Below are positions 7,947 to 18,853 of a DNA stretch of 22,642 nucleotides, piece by piece. Under the pieces are notes generated by a model that was not told the DNA's origin, did not search any database, and saw only the letters and a program-made list of their open reading frames with translations. How positions within the stretch are numbered: the first letter of the stretch is position 1; the number at the start of each line of letters is the position of its first letter. The translations under genes were made by a program, and so were the position numbers. The DNA is from Nephromyces sp. MM_2019 (lineage: Eukaryota > Apicomplexa > Aconoidasida > Nephromycida): NCBI GenBank assembly GCA_015657535.1, contig JADHZB010001760.1, positions 5,858-28,499 on the forward strand. The letters are read 5' to 3'.

Positions 7947-10908
7947 ATGATTTCGCCAGAGTTCGGACTGCTGGCCGTTCCGCTGCCGGGGGGCTCCATC
8001 GGTAATGCGTCGAATTCAATTGGAAACCTAATGACTGAACTCTCTGCCAAAATGAAAGATTTGACTAGCTTACTAAGGAAAGAGGCTGCTGTTCCAAGCA
8101 GTGGAGTTTACACGGAATGCCTTCTCCATGGAGTAGTTACAAACGAAAAACTTCCTAGGGTGATGAAGATCTTAGAAGCTTGTTCAGACACTCACCTCTC
8201 TCATCAATGGATCGACGTACATTTGGAAAATAAAAGGATAGCTCTTCCAGGTGGAGAGTTGGGGGCTGCAGTTTATGGTGTTGTTACCAAAGCTGGTTAC
8301 TGTTAGGTGTCTGTGAAAATGGCCACGCTGAGTTTTTTTAAATGTTTGGTTTATCGCTGAAGTGTACCAGCTAAGAAATATGATGCCGCTTTCGATAATT
8401 ATTCATATTCTGCAATTAAGGAATCTATAGATGTAAACAGCCAAGAGTAGCTTGATAATTGCCGCTTTTTAAATTTTGCAAGAGAAGCAATTCTGTGTGC
8501 AGAGTTATCGTTAAATACCAGGATTTCCCCTTCGGCGTGGAACAGCTTATGGGTTAGAATTTCCCATCCAGCTCATGATTTATCGCTTTCTCCAGACCAT
8601 GCTCCTTGGTAAGTGTTTTTTGCTGTTTAGAAAGCAGTTACGATTTTATGCACTTTTTGATGATACATATGGTTGGTTGCTACTAGTATTTCTAGCTATT
8701 CTTACGCGCAATTGATATGTCGCTGTGTGACTACAACTGCAGATAGAAAGCAAATATCTCAATAGGTATGCCTATTTCCGAGCATAGCTTCTGCTTTCGC
8801 TTTTATTTGTACTATTTATTACGCGCGTTACTGCTGAACTTCTCAGCTAATAATTTGTGTGAAATAATGTTCTATTTCACCCATTACCTTTGCTGATTTT
8901 TTTTGAATTAGCAGTGTTTGAGCTGTTTTTATAATGGATCCAATTGTGGTTTGCTTTACCGCGAATTTTTGTCTAAGGATTCTTTGTGTTTATGCTAAAT
9001 TGGTCAATCGATTATTTATATACATTTATCTGCTTTTATGAAATTTGCTAAAGAAATTGATGTGCTTCTTTTTCTGCCATTCATCCAAAAGTTCCATCCA
9101 ATTTGTTGGAAGAGGACAGCCAGCTCATTCGAGAAAACTTCCTCTGCAGTGCACTGTCCGCCGAGTTTTCGAGGCATCTTCTGGTGCGCAAATGCTAAAA
9201 ATAATGGAGCGGCTATCTTACAAGTGAGCCGTAGATTTGAAGTGTATGCATTACAAGGATAAATCACTCCTTTAGACCTCAGATACCATTAAGTTTTTTC
9301 TTTCTGATAAACACGCTGGTGCTGGAGATTTTGGATGGTGACGGGGGTGCAAAGCAGATGGGGTTTTTTGATGAGGGGGTAAATACTATTTTTTGATGAA
9401 AATCAAAGAGTGTAGATGTATATCAAATGATGAGGCAGTAGGAATTGTGAGAGAAGTTATCAACTCGTAAAGTCAAAAGCCAAGCCAGACACACAGAGAA
9501 ACACTTGAGATTCTCTTTGGGTAGGTACGAGGATAATTCACTGCTTTGAACCTCCTCGGCCAGAATGAATTCCTTTTATATTGGTGTCGCTGTGCTTTGA
9601 TTTGCTTTTTTTGCGTGCTTGCGTGGTTTTCTCTGCTGTGCGTCATTGTATATGTGTACATGTAGTTCTCCCCTATTATTTTTTATAACCCACTGAAAAA
9701 GGCGGCTTCTTTACCAAAGAGAGGCTTTTCAGTTGAAATGAAAGAATGAAGAAAGCTCTCGTTTCATTTCAAGTCTTTTTTGCCATTCAATGAGCTGTGT
9801 ATCAAGTAATATACGTAGCTTTTAGTTCGCTGTCTCCGTGTATTTGAGGGCATTCAAAAATTTTTGTTGCTACAACTCTTCTACTGCTAGCCACCATAAA
9901 TTTTGTGATGAGGTTTGAGTCAGCCAGCTCTAAAAGAAATCTGCGGCACAAGCATTGCAAGCATTGCACTATTTGCATATTTGCGAAATTAATAAATCAT
10001 TCATTAAGTGAAGTTTTTGGATTAAATTTATTTAATACAGGTCATAAGACTTGCATTTCCATTTAGAAATGAGTGAATTGATCGATTTTATTGTGCCCTA
10101 GCTCACACACAAGTGAGGGGGAGCACCATTCTTTTATCTCCCACCACTACCTTTGATTCATCGGGTAGATAAATTCAGGCAAGATGCTACTCCCCTTTCA
10201 AGCTTCTGCATAGTACTACAGTAAATTACATGTTATGAAGTCATCACGCCTGATTTTCGAATAGCCCTTATACCATACACTAATGAAAAATTATGAATTA
10301 CTTGTTTAGTTTTTTGTTTTTTCTTGTTCAACAATACTTTAGTCAGTTTTTGAAATAATTTTGCCATTTCTCTGTTAACCATACAGGCCCAAATTCTTCA
10401 CTTGTAGTAGATCTTCGATCTTCTACAGCAAATTCGGATACTCTAACCCTATTATGGTTTACGCTGAGACCCATTTTAAGGTAGCTTTTTCCTTGGTATA
10501 ACGATTTTATCACAGCCCCCAAGCTCAATTTTTGAAAATAGATTCAATGTGTGAAATAGAGGCAGCATTGTAATTTTTTCCTGGCCACGGTTGCCGAATT
10601 TGGGTCTATTTTTCCTGTGAAAAAATATTTCAATGTAAGCGAAAGGCTGTGGTTGTTGTAGCACAATGAAAGCAGAGTTACTAGGTAGGTTTTTTTTAAC
10701 GAAACTGTACAAGTACCTCTTCTCCTTTGATGCAATATGAATAGCCCTGGACTGTTTAATTTTCGTCATTCATCAGGACCTTGAAGCCTCAGAGAGACTG
10801 AGTTTAGAGAATAACCTGGTTACTATAATAAGTCGTTGTTCCGATGAAAAAAATATAGAAGCCGTTGATCAGGCAGTACGCAAATTTTCGGCAAATATAT
10901 CACGGTAG
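7947..10908 (+). CDS. MED18: Candidate Mediator head subunit MED18, five exons
   Basis: MED18 is a head-module subunit of Mediator, the nuclear complex that links transcription factors to RNA polymerase II. Exons: 7947-8250, 8503-8608, 9092-9223, 10387-10480, 10777-10908; about 255 residues against roughly 200-310 in known MED18. Donors are GTGGAG, GTAAGT, GTGAGC and GTAGCT; all acceptors end in AG, and the phases agree at all four junctions. Family-like features in order: the YTECLLHGVV opening strand followed by a helix (residues 55-80); SLWVRISHP then DHAP (~117-136), where MED18 has a short strand and a Pro-Trp; IQFVGRGQP (~139-147), like the RY.G strand; a helix (QMLKIMERLSY); NPIMVYAETHF; and a C-terminal helix (EAVDQAVRKFSANIS) like the family's final one. 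The start is the first ATG after an in-frame TGA. The junction gives Cys where Trp is usual. Alternatives: exon 1 may end at 8295 (GTTACT, also in frame), and the C-terminus may extend (see findings). The family assignment is from memory of the fold pattern, not from alignment. Confidence 0.55.
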
Positions 10909-12729
10909 GTATATCCTGGATGGTGCTATATACCTATTAAATATGTAGGAATTTGTAAATTTAGGCGCTTGCTGGTACCATGTGATGGTACCCTTCATCA
11001 CCAGAAATTTTGCGGAATCGCTATCAAAGGCACACTTGGAGTTAGCGCTTACTCACACGTATGAGAACCAGCTTTTGAGCAGACTTCATATTAGTAGCTT
11101 ACTGCAAGTTGTGGAAAAATATTAAGAACATCATGTAGTTTTGGAATTTTGTAATTTTTTGGACGTGGCTTCATTTTAAGCCCCAGGCATCTGAGCTCAC
11201 AGGCGGAATGAAGCTATTAAAGATTTGAAGGTAGTTCCTCAATAATGCCGGTCAGCAAAGTAATCGTCGCGCATGGTCTTTTAGTGAGTAAATTTTGTTC
11301 GCCATAAAACTTACGCAAATAGATTTAGCAAGTAGCGATGACTAGCTTTCGTATCATGCGATTGTTTGCGTCAAACAAAATTCAAATAAAACTACTTTGG
11401 TACACAATTATACTATATATTAATATAAATAACAATTAACTACTTGAGCTCTTCCTTACAATGGACTTTTTTTTCCCTCATGTAGAATGAGCTATTGCTG
11501 CAAATCAGGTTTAGTATAGACAACTTGAGTTTAAATCTTAAAATTGTGAGGGCCCCGATGGGGCTTGGAATTTATTGTAAAGTAGTTATGAAATATTTGT
11601 CATATCTTCCAATTCTGTGATATAAAGCAGTTATTTACTTGCTTTACAGGTATTCAAAGTTCAGAAGGATAGACTCCTTAGATTTCGAAAGAAGAAACTA
11701 GCCTTAAGCGAGTCCGAGAGTACTATGCTTCCCTAAGATATTGTACTGCCTATCAGCTTGCTGCTTAGCTGCACTTCATTTTGCATAAATAAGGCTAAAA
11801 TATAGCCAATTGAAATTTTTTAAAGAATATACTTGTAGATCAAAGTAAACTAGAGGTTCTCCCACCACTAGTGCTTCCAATAAAAGGCAAGATATCTACT
11901 CTTGCCCACATTTTCACTTTCGAAAGCGTTAACTGACCCCTGAATATTCATCAGGAGTAATTTCAAGGAAAATTCCTCTCCTTTCTGCTCGGCTTGAAGT
12001 TCTACAAGCTCAATAATGGGAAAAATCTCAAAGCATCGTTAGCGCAAAGATTTAGCATTTAATTATATTAGCGGTGTTAGTGTAAAGCAGATATCGGGAA
12101 ATCCAAAATGAAAATTAACTTATCTTGAGCGCAATAAGTTATGTAAGGCTGTGAAACTTGCTAGTCTGCTTTATCTAGCAATAATTTAGAACCGCATCAA
12201 TGATGTGAGTACCCGTCTCAATGTTTGATCCTACCTTGACTAAAGAACAATTTGTACAAGTGTTTCACATTTTCCCTAGTCCTTTCATTATTTTTTGAGA
12301 GGTTTGTGAATGTTCTCTTGACGTTTCGCAAATAATTCCATGTCAAGTATTTCGCTGTTTGGGGTTATGCTAGTGGTAAACTAATTCTAATTTTCTAGCT
12401 TGCTTGTAGGTTTAGTTCCAATTTTATTCTTGATAGATTGAGGAGCTTGAGATAATATCTTATTTGAGCTTTTGGGGAAAAATTGTCTAGAAGGTATAAA
12501 AAATACGCGTTTGTAGGCAACCGCGCAGTCCGTAGCAAATAACTTTTAAAATAATCACATTGGACAATGAGGAAGGTATATATATAATACCAAGATGTCG
12601 TTCTCGTTCGTTAGACAATATGCAAGTTTAACTTCGGTTCTAAGCAGTATTTTAAGACTATTTGCGAAGGCTATGAAACGTTAGAGTTTCAGCGCAAGTA
12701 TATAAAGAAACGCAGCTTCCAAGCCTAAT
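10909..12729. other. No supported gene; 3' flank of MED18-like gene and spacer
   Basis: The first 60-220 bases may hold an alternative last exon of the upstream gene (open frame 10965 to about 11060). The remainder is A/T-rich with no open frame of note on either strand and no recognisable repeat. + strand T-richness fades here, consistent with leaving a + strand transcription unit. Confidence 0.4.
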
Positions 12730-13390
12730 TTAGTATTTCATCAACGTGACATGATGGAATGAGGGATTAAGGGAGCCTGGCACCACTTTTAAAGAGTTGA
12801 GCATATCTGGCGAAACCTCTGCAAAGGCACGTGGTATTTCCTGCTTGCGAGTCTCATTCAAAAAAGGATAACCTGGACTTCACTACTATCCAAAAGGTTT
12901 AATCTTGATCAAGGCTAGATTTTAGCTTATTTCAGGACATTTACATATGCTGATGTTAAAAATATGACAAAAACTCTATGCGCACGTCCTCACAGCTATG
13001 CTTCGTTACCCTAGAGTTACTGCGGAGAGTCACTATTGGTAAAGCGTGTTGTGTCAAGTGGCTAGGTTCGACGTTCATCCGCCAGTCATACCATAAAACT
13101 AACCAAAATTAGAGCGTAGAGCCTCACTAGCAACGAAACACTATAAATTTAGCCGCTGCTTCCAGGCCAATTGGTAAATAGAATCCGGAAAGGTTTTAAA
13201 CGAGCATGAAACACGTTATGTGCTTGGGCAGCTTTTCGATTCGTTGCGCAACAGAACTAGGGGTCGCCTCGCGTTTTGCAGGTTTAATAACTGGCATGAG
13301 ATAATTCTGGTAGGAATTACATCGCCGGACACAAGTTGGGCAATATTTGCTTCTTGCGTAGCACGTAGATTCCGCGAGAGATCTCTACAG
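12730..13390 (-). CDS. Unrecognised minus-strand gene, last two exons (13321-13390 and 12730-12877)
   Basis: I do not recognise the family. On the minus strand, the block 13390-13321 reads VEISRGIYVLRKKQILPNLC and ends at a GTAATT donor with two bases left over. The next block starts after GAAG at 12877 and supplies the third base, giving an uninterrupted junction (CPA-I-PGYPFLNETR). It then runs through KQEIPRAFAEVSPDMLNSLK to HHVTLMKY and a TAA (complement 12730-12732). The amino-acid use is balanced, unlike translated A/T-rich DNA. The intron would be 443 bases. Weak points: the acceptor of the last exon lacks a clear pyrimidine tract, and the region 13216-13456 is open in several frames on both strands, so the frame of the upstream block is uncertain. 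Earlier exons, if any, are not located. No membrane segment or catalytic motif seen. Confidence 0.36.
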
Positions 13391-14146
13391 CTCATAAAAT
13401 TCGGAGTGAACAACAGGCAGGGCAAGTCGCACATTCTTATGTACGCGAGCAAGTAAATATGATTAAAATGTTGCTGTGCACTTGCATGGGCAACAGCTTA
13501 ATTATACCTTTTGAAAATATAAAAATTGTAATATGGCAGTATTCCGATGGCTTTGGAGAGAGTAAAGACATGCACCATCGAGAACGTTTTACAGCGACAG
13601 CAAGCTACAACGCATTAAAACAAGCAGATGCAGAAATCGTTAACGCAGCGAGTACTCACAAATCTCTAAAAGGATAAAGATACCCTCACGTATAGATATA
13701 CGTACAACACAAGCCACCCCAAAAGCCGTTCAAAGGTTTGCAAAAAACAAAAATCCTGACCTAAAGCAAAGGGGCAACTTTTTTTATATAAGGGCGGAAA
13801 CTACCGACACCAGCCGATTGAGTGCTGGAAATAACCCATCAAAATTTGTGATGTATCTTTAAGTTCTTCAGAGGCAGCTAAACATGAGCTTCTATGTAGA
13901 GTCTTACTGCCATACATACTAACTCATGTCACTCATTCAGCACCACGTGAAGCGATCACAGAATATCACCGCGCAGGCCACCTGAATTGACCTAGAGATC
14001 TCATAACAAGTGCTAGCCATTGCAGTTGTCAAATACTAAGTCTGCAGCAAGCGGTACGGGTCCCATAAAACATACATTATACAAAGCCTAAGGTAGTGGT
14101 AGTAAATGCGAATGAAATAAAAATAGAAACTTTAGGGCCCAATGCA
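13391..14146. other. No confident gene; possible further minus-strand exons
   Basis: A + strand frame at 13459-13677 (72 codons) and a minus-strand frame ending in a GTATAA donor near 13520 overlap and compete. The minus reading (SMVHVFTLSKAIGILPYYNF) has a splice-like end but does not match the phase of the block at 13390. 13680-14146 holds nothing recognisable. Confidence 0.3.
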
Positions 14147-14610
14147 TCAATGTGAATCTTTGGTATCGGGTGACTTTAGTATTTGTGCTCTTCGAGATGC
14201 CTCCTTGTCATCTTTTTGAGCAAGAGTTGCAACGTCATTAAGAAAGTCTGAATCTGACCCAATGTTCCTGCCTGCAGAGCTATTTTTTTGAAACTCCTCC
14301 AGATTCTTGTTGCGTAACTCCAGTGCCGCCAGGACTTCACGCTCACCTATTCGAAGGCGGCTGGGAGGTCGTGGCAAAGCCGACATGACTGTAAACGACA
14401 AAACGAAGCCACACACAATAATATATCAATAAAGCAACTAATAATTTAAGAGTAAGAGGATTAGCGTCGATTCTAACGGGGGGAGGTAAGAAAACAAGAT
14501 GCATTCACATGCCACTTTCGAGTAAGTAATATCCACTGGAATCTTTTGGCCATTGTAATTTGAGGAAGTGATGAACGAAGTTAGCACAAAAAAAGTACTC
14601 ACTGCTCACC
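14147..14610 (-). CDS. Unrecognised small hydrophilic protein, minus strand, with a well-formed intron upstream
   Basis: From an ATG (complement 14384-14386) to a TGA (14147-14149), 79 residues beginning MSALPRPPSRLRIGEREVLA. The rest is highly charged and helix-prone (ALELRNKNLEEFQKN, then ATLAQKDDKEASRRAQILK), with no Cys, no membrane segment and no known motif. Immediately before the ATG on this strand is TCGTTTACAG, and 221 bases further up (14609) a GTGAGC donor, with pyrimidine-rich sequence between. The upstream exon ending at 14610 stays open in the matching phase (YVRLRHEPAAK before the junction) back to about 14640, so the ATG may be internal. A competing + strand frame (14571-14690, MNEVSTKKVLTAHLSQQVRA) overlies that upstream exon; I prefer the minus strand because of the intron. 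Confidence 0.38.
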
Positions 14611-14980
14611 TTTCGCAGCAGGTTCGTGCCTTAGCCTCACGTATGAGGGAACAGCTTACCATGCAATGGGTAGAACTTGGCATAGAGTAACCAGAAGCAC
14701 CGCGCCTACGAAATTTATCTATGAAAGTATCTTCCGGCGTGCTTGAGCGGGCAATTTACAAACTCAATTTTTTGAATTCCTAATGCATTACCCGCACGTA
14801 AATTATGTATTCCGCTCAAAAAAAATATTTAAGAATGATATACGAAGAGGGAACTGATGTTTTCTTTGGAACTCTAATGAAACACCCGGTGGAACCAAGG
14901 TCTGACGTGGGGGTTAGGGCGTTTGAGCTATTATGCGTTGTTTATTGCGAATGTGACAGTACTTAAAGCGTCGAAGTTTA

Positions 14981-15244
14981 TCCTATTGATGCGTCGCTAT
15001 TGTAGTACTTCTCTCCCGCACGATAGTTCAAGACATGCGTGGCAATTCGTACTGCAGGAACAGTGACCACCGTGTAATGCATCGCCGAAGCTATACAAAG
15101 CCCGTAACGCCTGAGGGAAGCATACCATGGAGAGACCCAGCTCAGGCCGTTTTTGGAGTGAGGATATGCCTTTAATAAATTATTAGTTGATATAACTTTA
15201 CGAAGATTATACAGCCTGTAGGTAGCGACAATATAGCATGAAGC
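14981..15244 (-). CDS. Minus-strand open region, 88 codons between stops
   Basis: Open from the TGA complement at 15245-15247 to the TAA complement at 14978-14980, with no ATG until the last 33 codons, so if coding it is probably an exon. The reading is balanced and includes NLLKAYPHSKNGLSWVSPWY, a hydrophobic stretch (YGLCIASAMHYTVVTVPAV) and RAGEKYYNSDASIG at the end. An internal CCCTCAG at about 15110 could act as an acceptor. The + strand is also open for about 60 codons in the codon-aligned antisense frame, which weakens the case. Family not recognised. Confidence 0.28.
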
Positions 15245-17092
15245 TCATCTGATAAAATCTCAATAATTCAGCATTTTTTCGATAGCTTCTACTTTTAGTT
15301 TCATAAAAGGTAGGATGTCTGGTATAACTCTAGTTTAAGCGAGGGTTAAAGTGCAGAATACGAAGCATTCCTGCAGTCAAGTTTTTGAATGAGACGCAGT
15401 AAGAATTACGGAAACAGAGTGACTTCAGCTGATAATTTTATCCTACTATTCAGTTTGTCACCATAACTTGGAAATTTCGTGTCATTTTGCGGCTAAATTT
15501 CATGCCATAGGGATGAAAAGTTCGTAGGTGTGGTACACACCGCTACACAAATTCAAAGTGGGGCCAAAGCTGCACACGTTGACTCGTAGGCACTTCATAT
15601 TTGGCAGCATTGAGAGCAGCACAGCATTTTTTTCTAACCATATTGGTTAGATTTCATAGTGCTTTGGGATAACCTTGGGGTGGTACGTTGATGATAATGA
15701 CTTGTCAGAAATGGGTATTTGTCCCCGATGTTTCAAAACACTCCGTTATGCTGCCAACATTGCTTATATAAACCAAATATTTTTTTGCCATGCAAATTCT
15801 CTATTAGCCTTATATAAGCTACCGGTATGGTACATGGTTATCCTCACTACAAAAAGCTTAAATGCGCTTTTCGTAGCATGTTGAAAAACGCCCTCCCTTC
15901 ATATAAATTCTCTGGAAATCCTAGGTCCTTTTGCATCTTGAAGGAGTGTGTAGCAAGGCCGAGTTAGAATGCATCCACCCTAATCCCAATAAGACTCTTC
16001 ATTCTATGTATACTATTGAGCTCTACAGAGACAGAAAAGGCATAATTTTGAAGTAAAAAACAGCGAAGATAAATGTGGGGCTTCATGTTTTACTTTAGGA
16101 CACTTTGCTGTTAGGCCAACTTTATACGAATATATTTTCGAGTAAATGGAAAGCGCCAATTCTTTAGGCGAATATGGCCACCAGAATTGATGTGGCAGCG
16201 GTGAACTATTCGTCTTGCCATGGCACTACGACTTTGTATATATTCATAAATTTATAAAGGCTTCTTGAGCTTCCTCCCATAGGGCTGTAAAATCTCTATA
16301 AACGACTGCTTCCTCCCACCCTTTGCAATTAAAACGCTTTTTTTATTCAATCACAATATGCACTCTTTCTGTATGCACGAGTAAGCAAGCAAAGAGCTAT
16401 CTACTTTTTTGACCCATGAATGTCTGAAAGGTTTCAATACATGCACAAACTTTTTAAAGCAGGGTCGCGTATCACAGCTTTCATCTAGAATTAGAATATC
16501 CCAGCATATATATAGCAGAACTAGCCAATGGTTTCTCGGAACAACATTTGGATAGCTCGACTATTCTTTGGCGTAATAGGACATGAAAATACGGTTATAC
16601 AAAGACGGTCATTTTTGAATTAACGAGGGTAATAGGTTTATATTTCGAGCAACTTTTTTTTGAATTCGTTATTCCCATTACGAATAAATAGCATTGCAAT
16701 GTCTATAGGGGCTTTAAAACGAGCAGGTTCTGCAGGTGCCACTCGAGGTCGAACGTTACAATCCCTAATGAATGGAAGTTAACACAACTTGGGGTATCAA
16801 GACCTAGTCCGTTCAACTCCAGCATTGAAAACTTGAAATTGAGTATTTCCCAAGGGTAAATTTGTTCTCCCCTCTCGATACTTAAAGTTAATAACTTATT
16901 CGGAGAAATACTGTGGAATTATTTCCAAATTTATATTGGGGGCAAAAGGAGATTTCATATGGTTACAGGTTAGCATGCGGTACATATTTGGCAAAAGCCT
17001 GTAGCGTAATTGAAACTAAGGCTCCATAATAGTTTCAGCTTACACCCTTGACTAAGCTACTTTTTCTAATATCACCGCTACAAATTACATGC
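15245..17092. other. No supported gene
   Basis: A + strand frame at 15675-15884 starts at TTG rather than ATG. Its first half reads VDDNDLSEMGICPRCFKTLR, with one CxxC pair, and it then turns into A/T-rich translation. A 36-codon minus-strand frame (complement 16111-16221, starting MARRIVHRCHINSGG) has a good start context but no family. The rest is A/T-rich without repeats or RNA genes that I can identify. Confidence 0.35.
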
Positions 17093-17175
17093 AATTTGGT
17101 ACACAAATACCACCATACGCAAATACCACCGAACTTTGCACAAAAATACCACACAACTTGCAGCAAAAACACCAT
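17093..17175 (+). repeat. Degenerate ~23-bp repeat (AACTTTGCACAAAAATACCAC type)
   Basis: Related blocks start at 17093, 17132 and 17155, with a shortened one at about 17116. Each has AA(C/T)TT(T)G followed by a run of CAAAAATACCACC-like sequence. The + strand open frame at 17089-17343 reads through it and is probably held open by the repeat rather than coding. Confidence 0.55.
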
Positions 17176-18117
17176 GCTATCTGCCTAATTTTTACTCCTA
17201 ACTACCGTGATATGCAATATAGGCAAATGCTGCTCCTTCTGTTATTTCGTCGTTATGTCCACTCTCTCTACTCAACTTTGCACGAAAATAGTAGTACATC
17301 ACTGCGCCTGTTTTGGAAAAAACTTATCGCTTGCTTACTGTAAAAATGAAGAGGGAATAGAATAATAATATACGCTACGCTGTACCTTAGAGCTGTTCGC
17401 TAATTCCTCGAGCAGAGAGTGGTTAAGTCGGAACGGTACTTCCTACTAATCCTTTGTCCGCTCACCAACTAGATTAGCTTTACCACATTTTTTTGCCTAA
17501 ATTTTTTTTGACTCTCCTCATATTTTGGTTGTTCAACACAACGGCGTCATTTCTAATAAGTAATGCCGCGCAGTGAAATGTAAAACAAGCGTAAGCTTGT
17601 CTTCATATGTAAAAGTACTCACTATCATCGTTTCTCCATCTAATTCATCAAAACTGGTTACAATGTCTTCTCACAAGCTTCTAGTACCACATTTGATGAG
17701 TTTATACTCATAAAGTGCACTATGCACAATTAGGCGCCCCGTCCTGACTTAATTTTTTTTATTGAATCCTTCTTTACTTTCACCGTGTGTGTGATTTTCC
17801 AGCTAAACATATATTGGCAGATCAGGCTCTTGTATACACTAGTTTTACGGGGGTTGACTGCGGTTTTACTTCAATTGGAAAAAATACCTTAGATTTGGCA
17901 CAGTTTCCATATGTTGGAGCCAATAAGTAATTTTTTTTTTCTTTTAAAAGTGAGTCTATCCCGGTTTCTATTGGGAAAATTAAGCCCTGAGATTATCCTA
18001 CAAATTGCAGTGGCAAATTTGTTTTTTACTACGCTTTAATATATAATATTTCAAAAGCTTATTGCTTCTGCTGCACTGCTTTAGAAATTTGGAGGTGGCA
18101 GAGCTGCAGGATACTTT
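17176..18117. other. No confident gene; one possible minus-strand exon
   Basis: On the minus strand, a block ending at 17623 reads DIVTSFDELDGETMI directly before a GTGAGT donor, the cleanest donor in this stretch, but no partner exon in phase was found. A second block near 17540 reads NDAVVLNNQNMRRVKK but does not join. From about 17700 the + strand becomes T-rich again. Confidence 0.3.
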
Positions 18118-18237
18118 GTAGGTAGTATGCGTGTGTATTTTTTGTGGAAAATGCTGTGCAGTTAGTCTGTGTGTGTGTATTTCCTGGAGAATGCTGTGTA
18201 GGTAGTATGTGTGTGTGTTTTTCCTGAAGAATACTGT
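18118..18237 (+). repeat. Three copies of a 40-bp tandem repeat
   Basis: Units at 18118-18157, 18158-18197 and 18198-18237 are exactly 40 bases each, with substitutions only. Pattern: GTAGGTAGTATG, then GTGTGTGT, then TTTTTCCTG(A/G)AGAATGCTGT. The third copy is closest to the second in its TTTCCTG.AGAAT half and to the first in its GTAGGTAGTATG half. It lies about 1.3 kb upstream of the CK2 start. Confidence 0.9.
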
Positions 18238-18853
18238 TTATTCAAGCTGTTTTGCCTTGCGCGCGTGAATAAACGCCCTTCTCCCCTCTAGTTCATATAT
18301 ATGATAATTTTATATACCGTTTCTGGTTATTCTAATTTTTTTGTCGTCTTAAGTCGTAGATTTGTTCCTATCGCTCTCTAATTTTTTTTTTTGAAACTTT
18401 GGGGATTATCTCACCAAAGTTAGTGGAATTGAAGGTATCTTCCTCCTTTGTGCGAGATTATTTCGTATATCTTTTGGTCAGTTATACCAAATTTTAACTT
18501 GTTTCCACCATTTTTTTGGTGCAGTTGATGCATAAACTAAATTAGCTTGCTGTTTTTACCGGGAATATCATCAAATACTTTTTACTTTGAATAGCCAAAG
18601 CTTTGGTTAGTCGTTTAAGCTTTCATCGCGTATATATGCTGATTAATTAACTTACTTCTTATGCCTGTATGTTTCATCCTACTGCATTTTCATGGAAAAC
18701 TCACATGTCTTTGAAGCTTTCAAAAGAGTGCTTTAGCATCAAGAAGATAGAGATGCATCGTTTCTGTTTTTTTGCTCACATGTGGATTAAGTATGGAAAA
18801 CAGGACTATTCTCCTTGTCTAGTTATTAGTATAGTGAAACATGGCTTTGCTTT
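18238..18853. other. No supported gene; T-rich
   Basis: T-rich DNA with poly-T runs. A + strand frame at 18669-18905 (78 codons) has no recognisable domain. It overlaps the start of the frame described next and might include an exon of the same unit. Confidence 0.35.

Noticed and set aside
9016..9267. Three competing open frames (minus 83, plus 74 and plus 60 codons)
   Set aside because: Only the + frame giving IQFVGRGQP fits the MED18 model with in-phase splice sites. The other two are shadows of that exon.
10343..10769. Minus-strand frames of 61, 97 and 63 codons
   Set aside because: They lie antisense to MED18 exon 4 and the following intron, with no recognisable motif.
13020..13090. tRNA-like GGTTCGA followed by CCGCCA
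   Set aside because: The bases flanking the T-loop-like motif do not form a stem, and no acceptor or anticodon stem pairs.
14571..14690. + strand 39-codon frame MNEVSTKKVLTAHL...
   Set aside because: It reads well but lies antisense to the exon before a well-formed minus-strand intron (14609-14389) and has no family match. Kept only as a competitor.
16111..16221. 36-codon minus-strand frame with good ATG context (MARRIVHRC...)
   Set aside because: Too short, no family, and no splice-compatible neighbours found.
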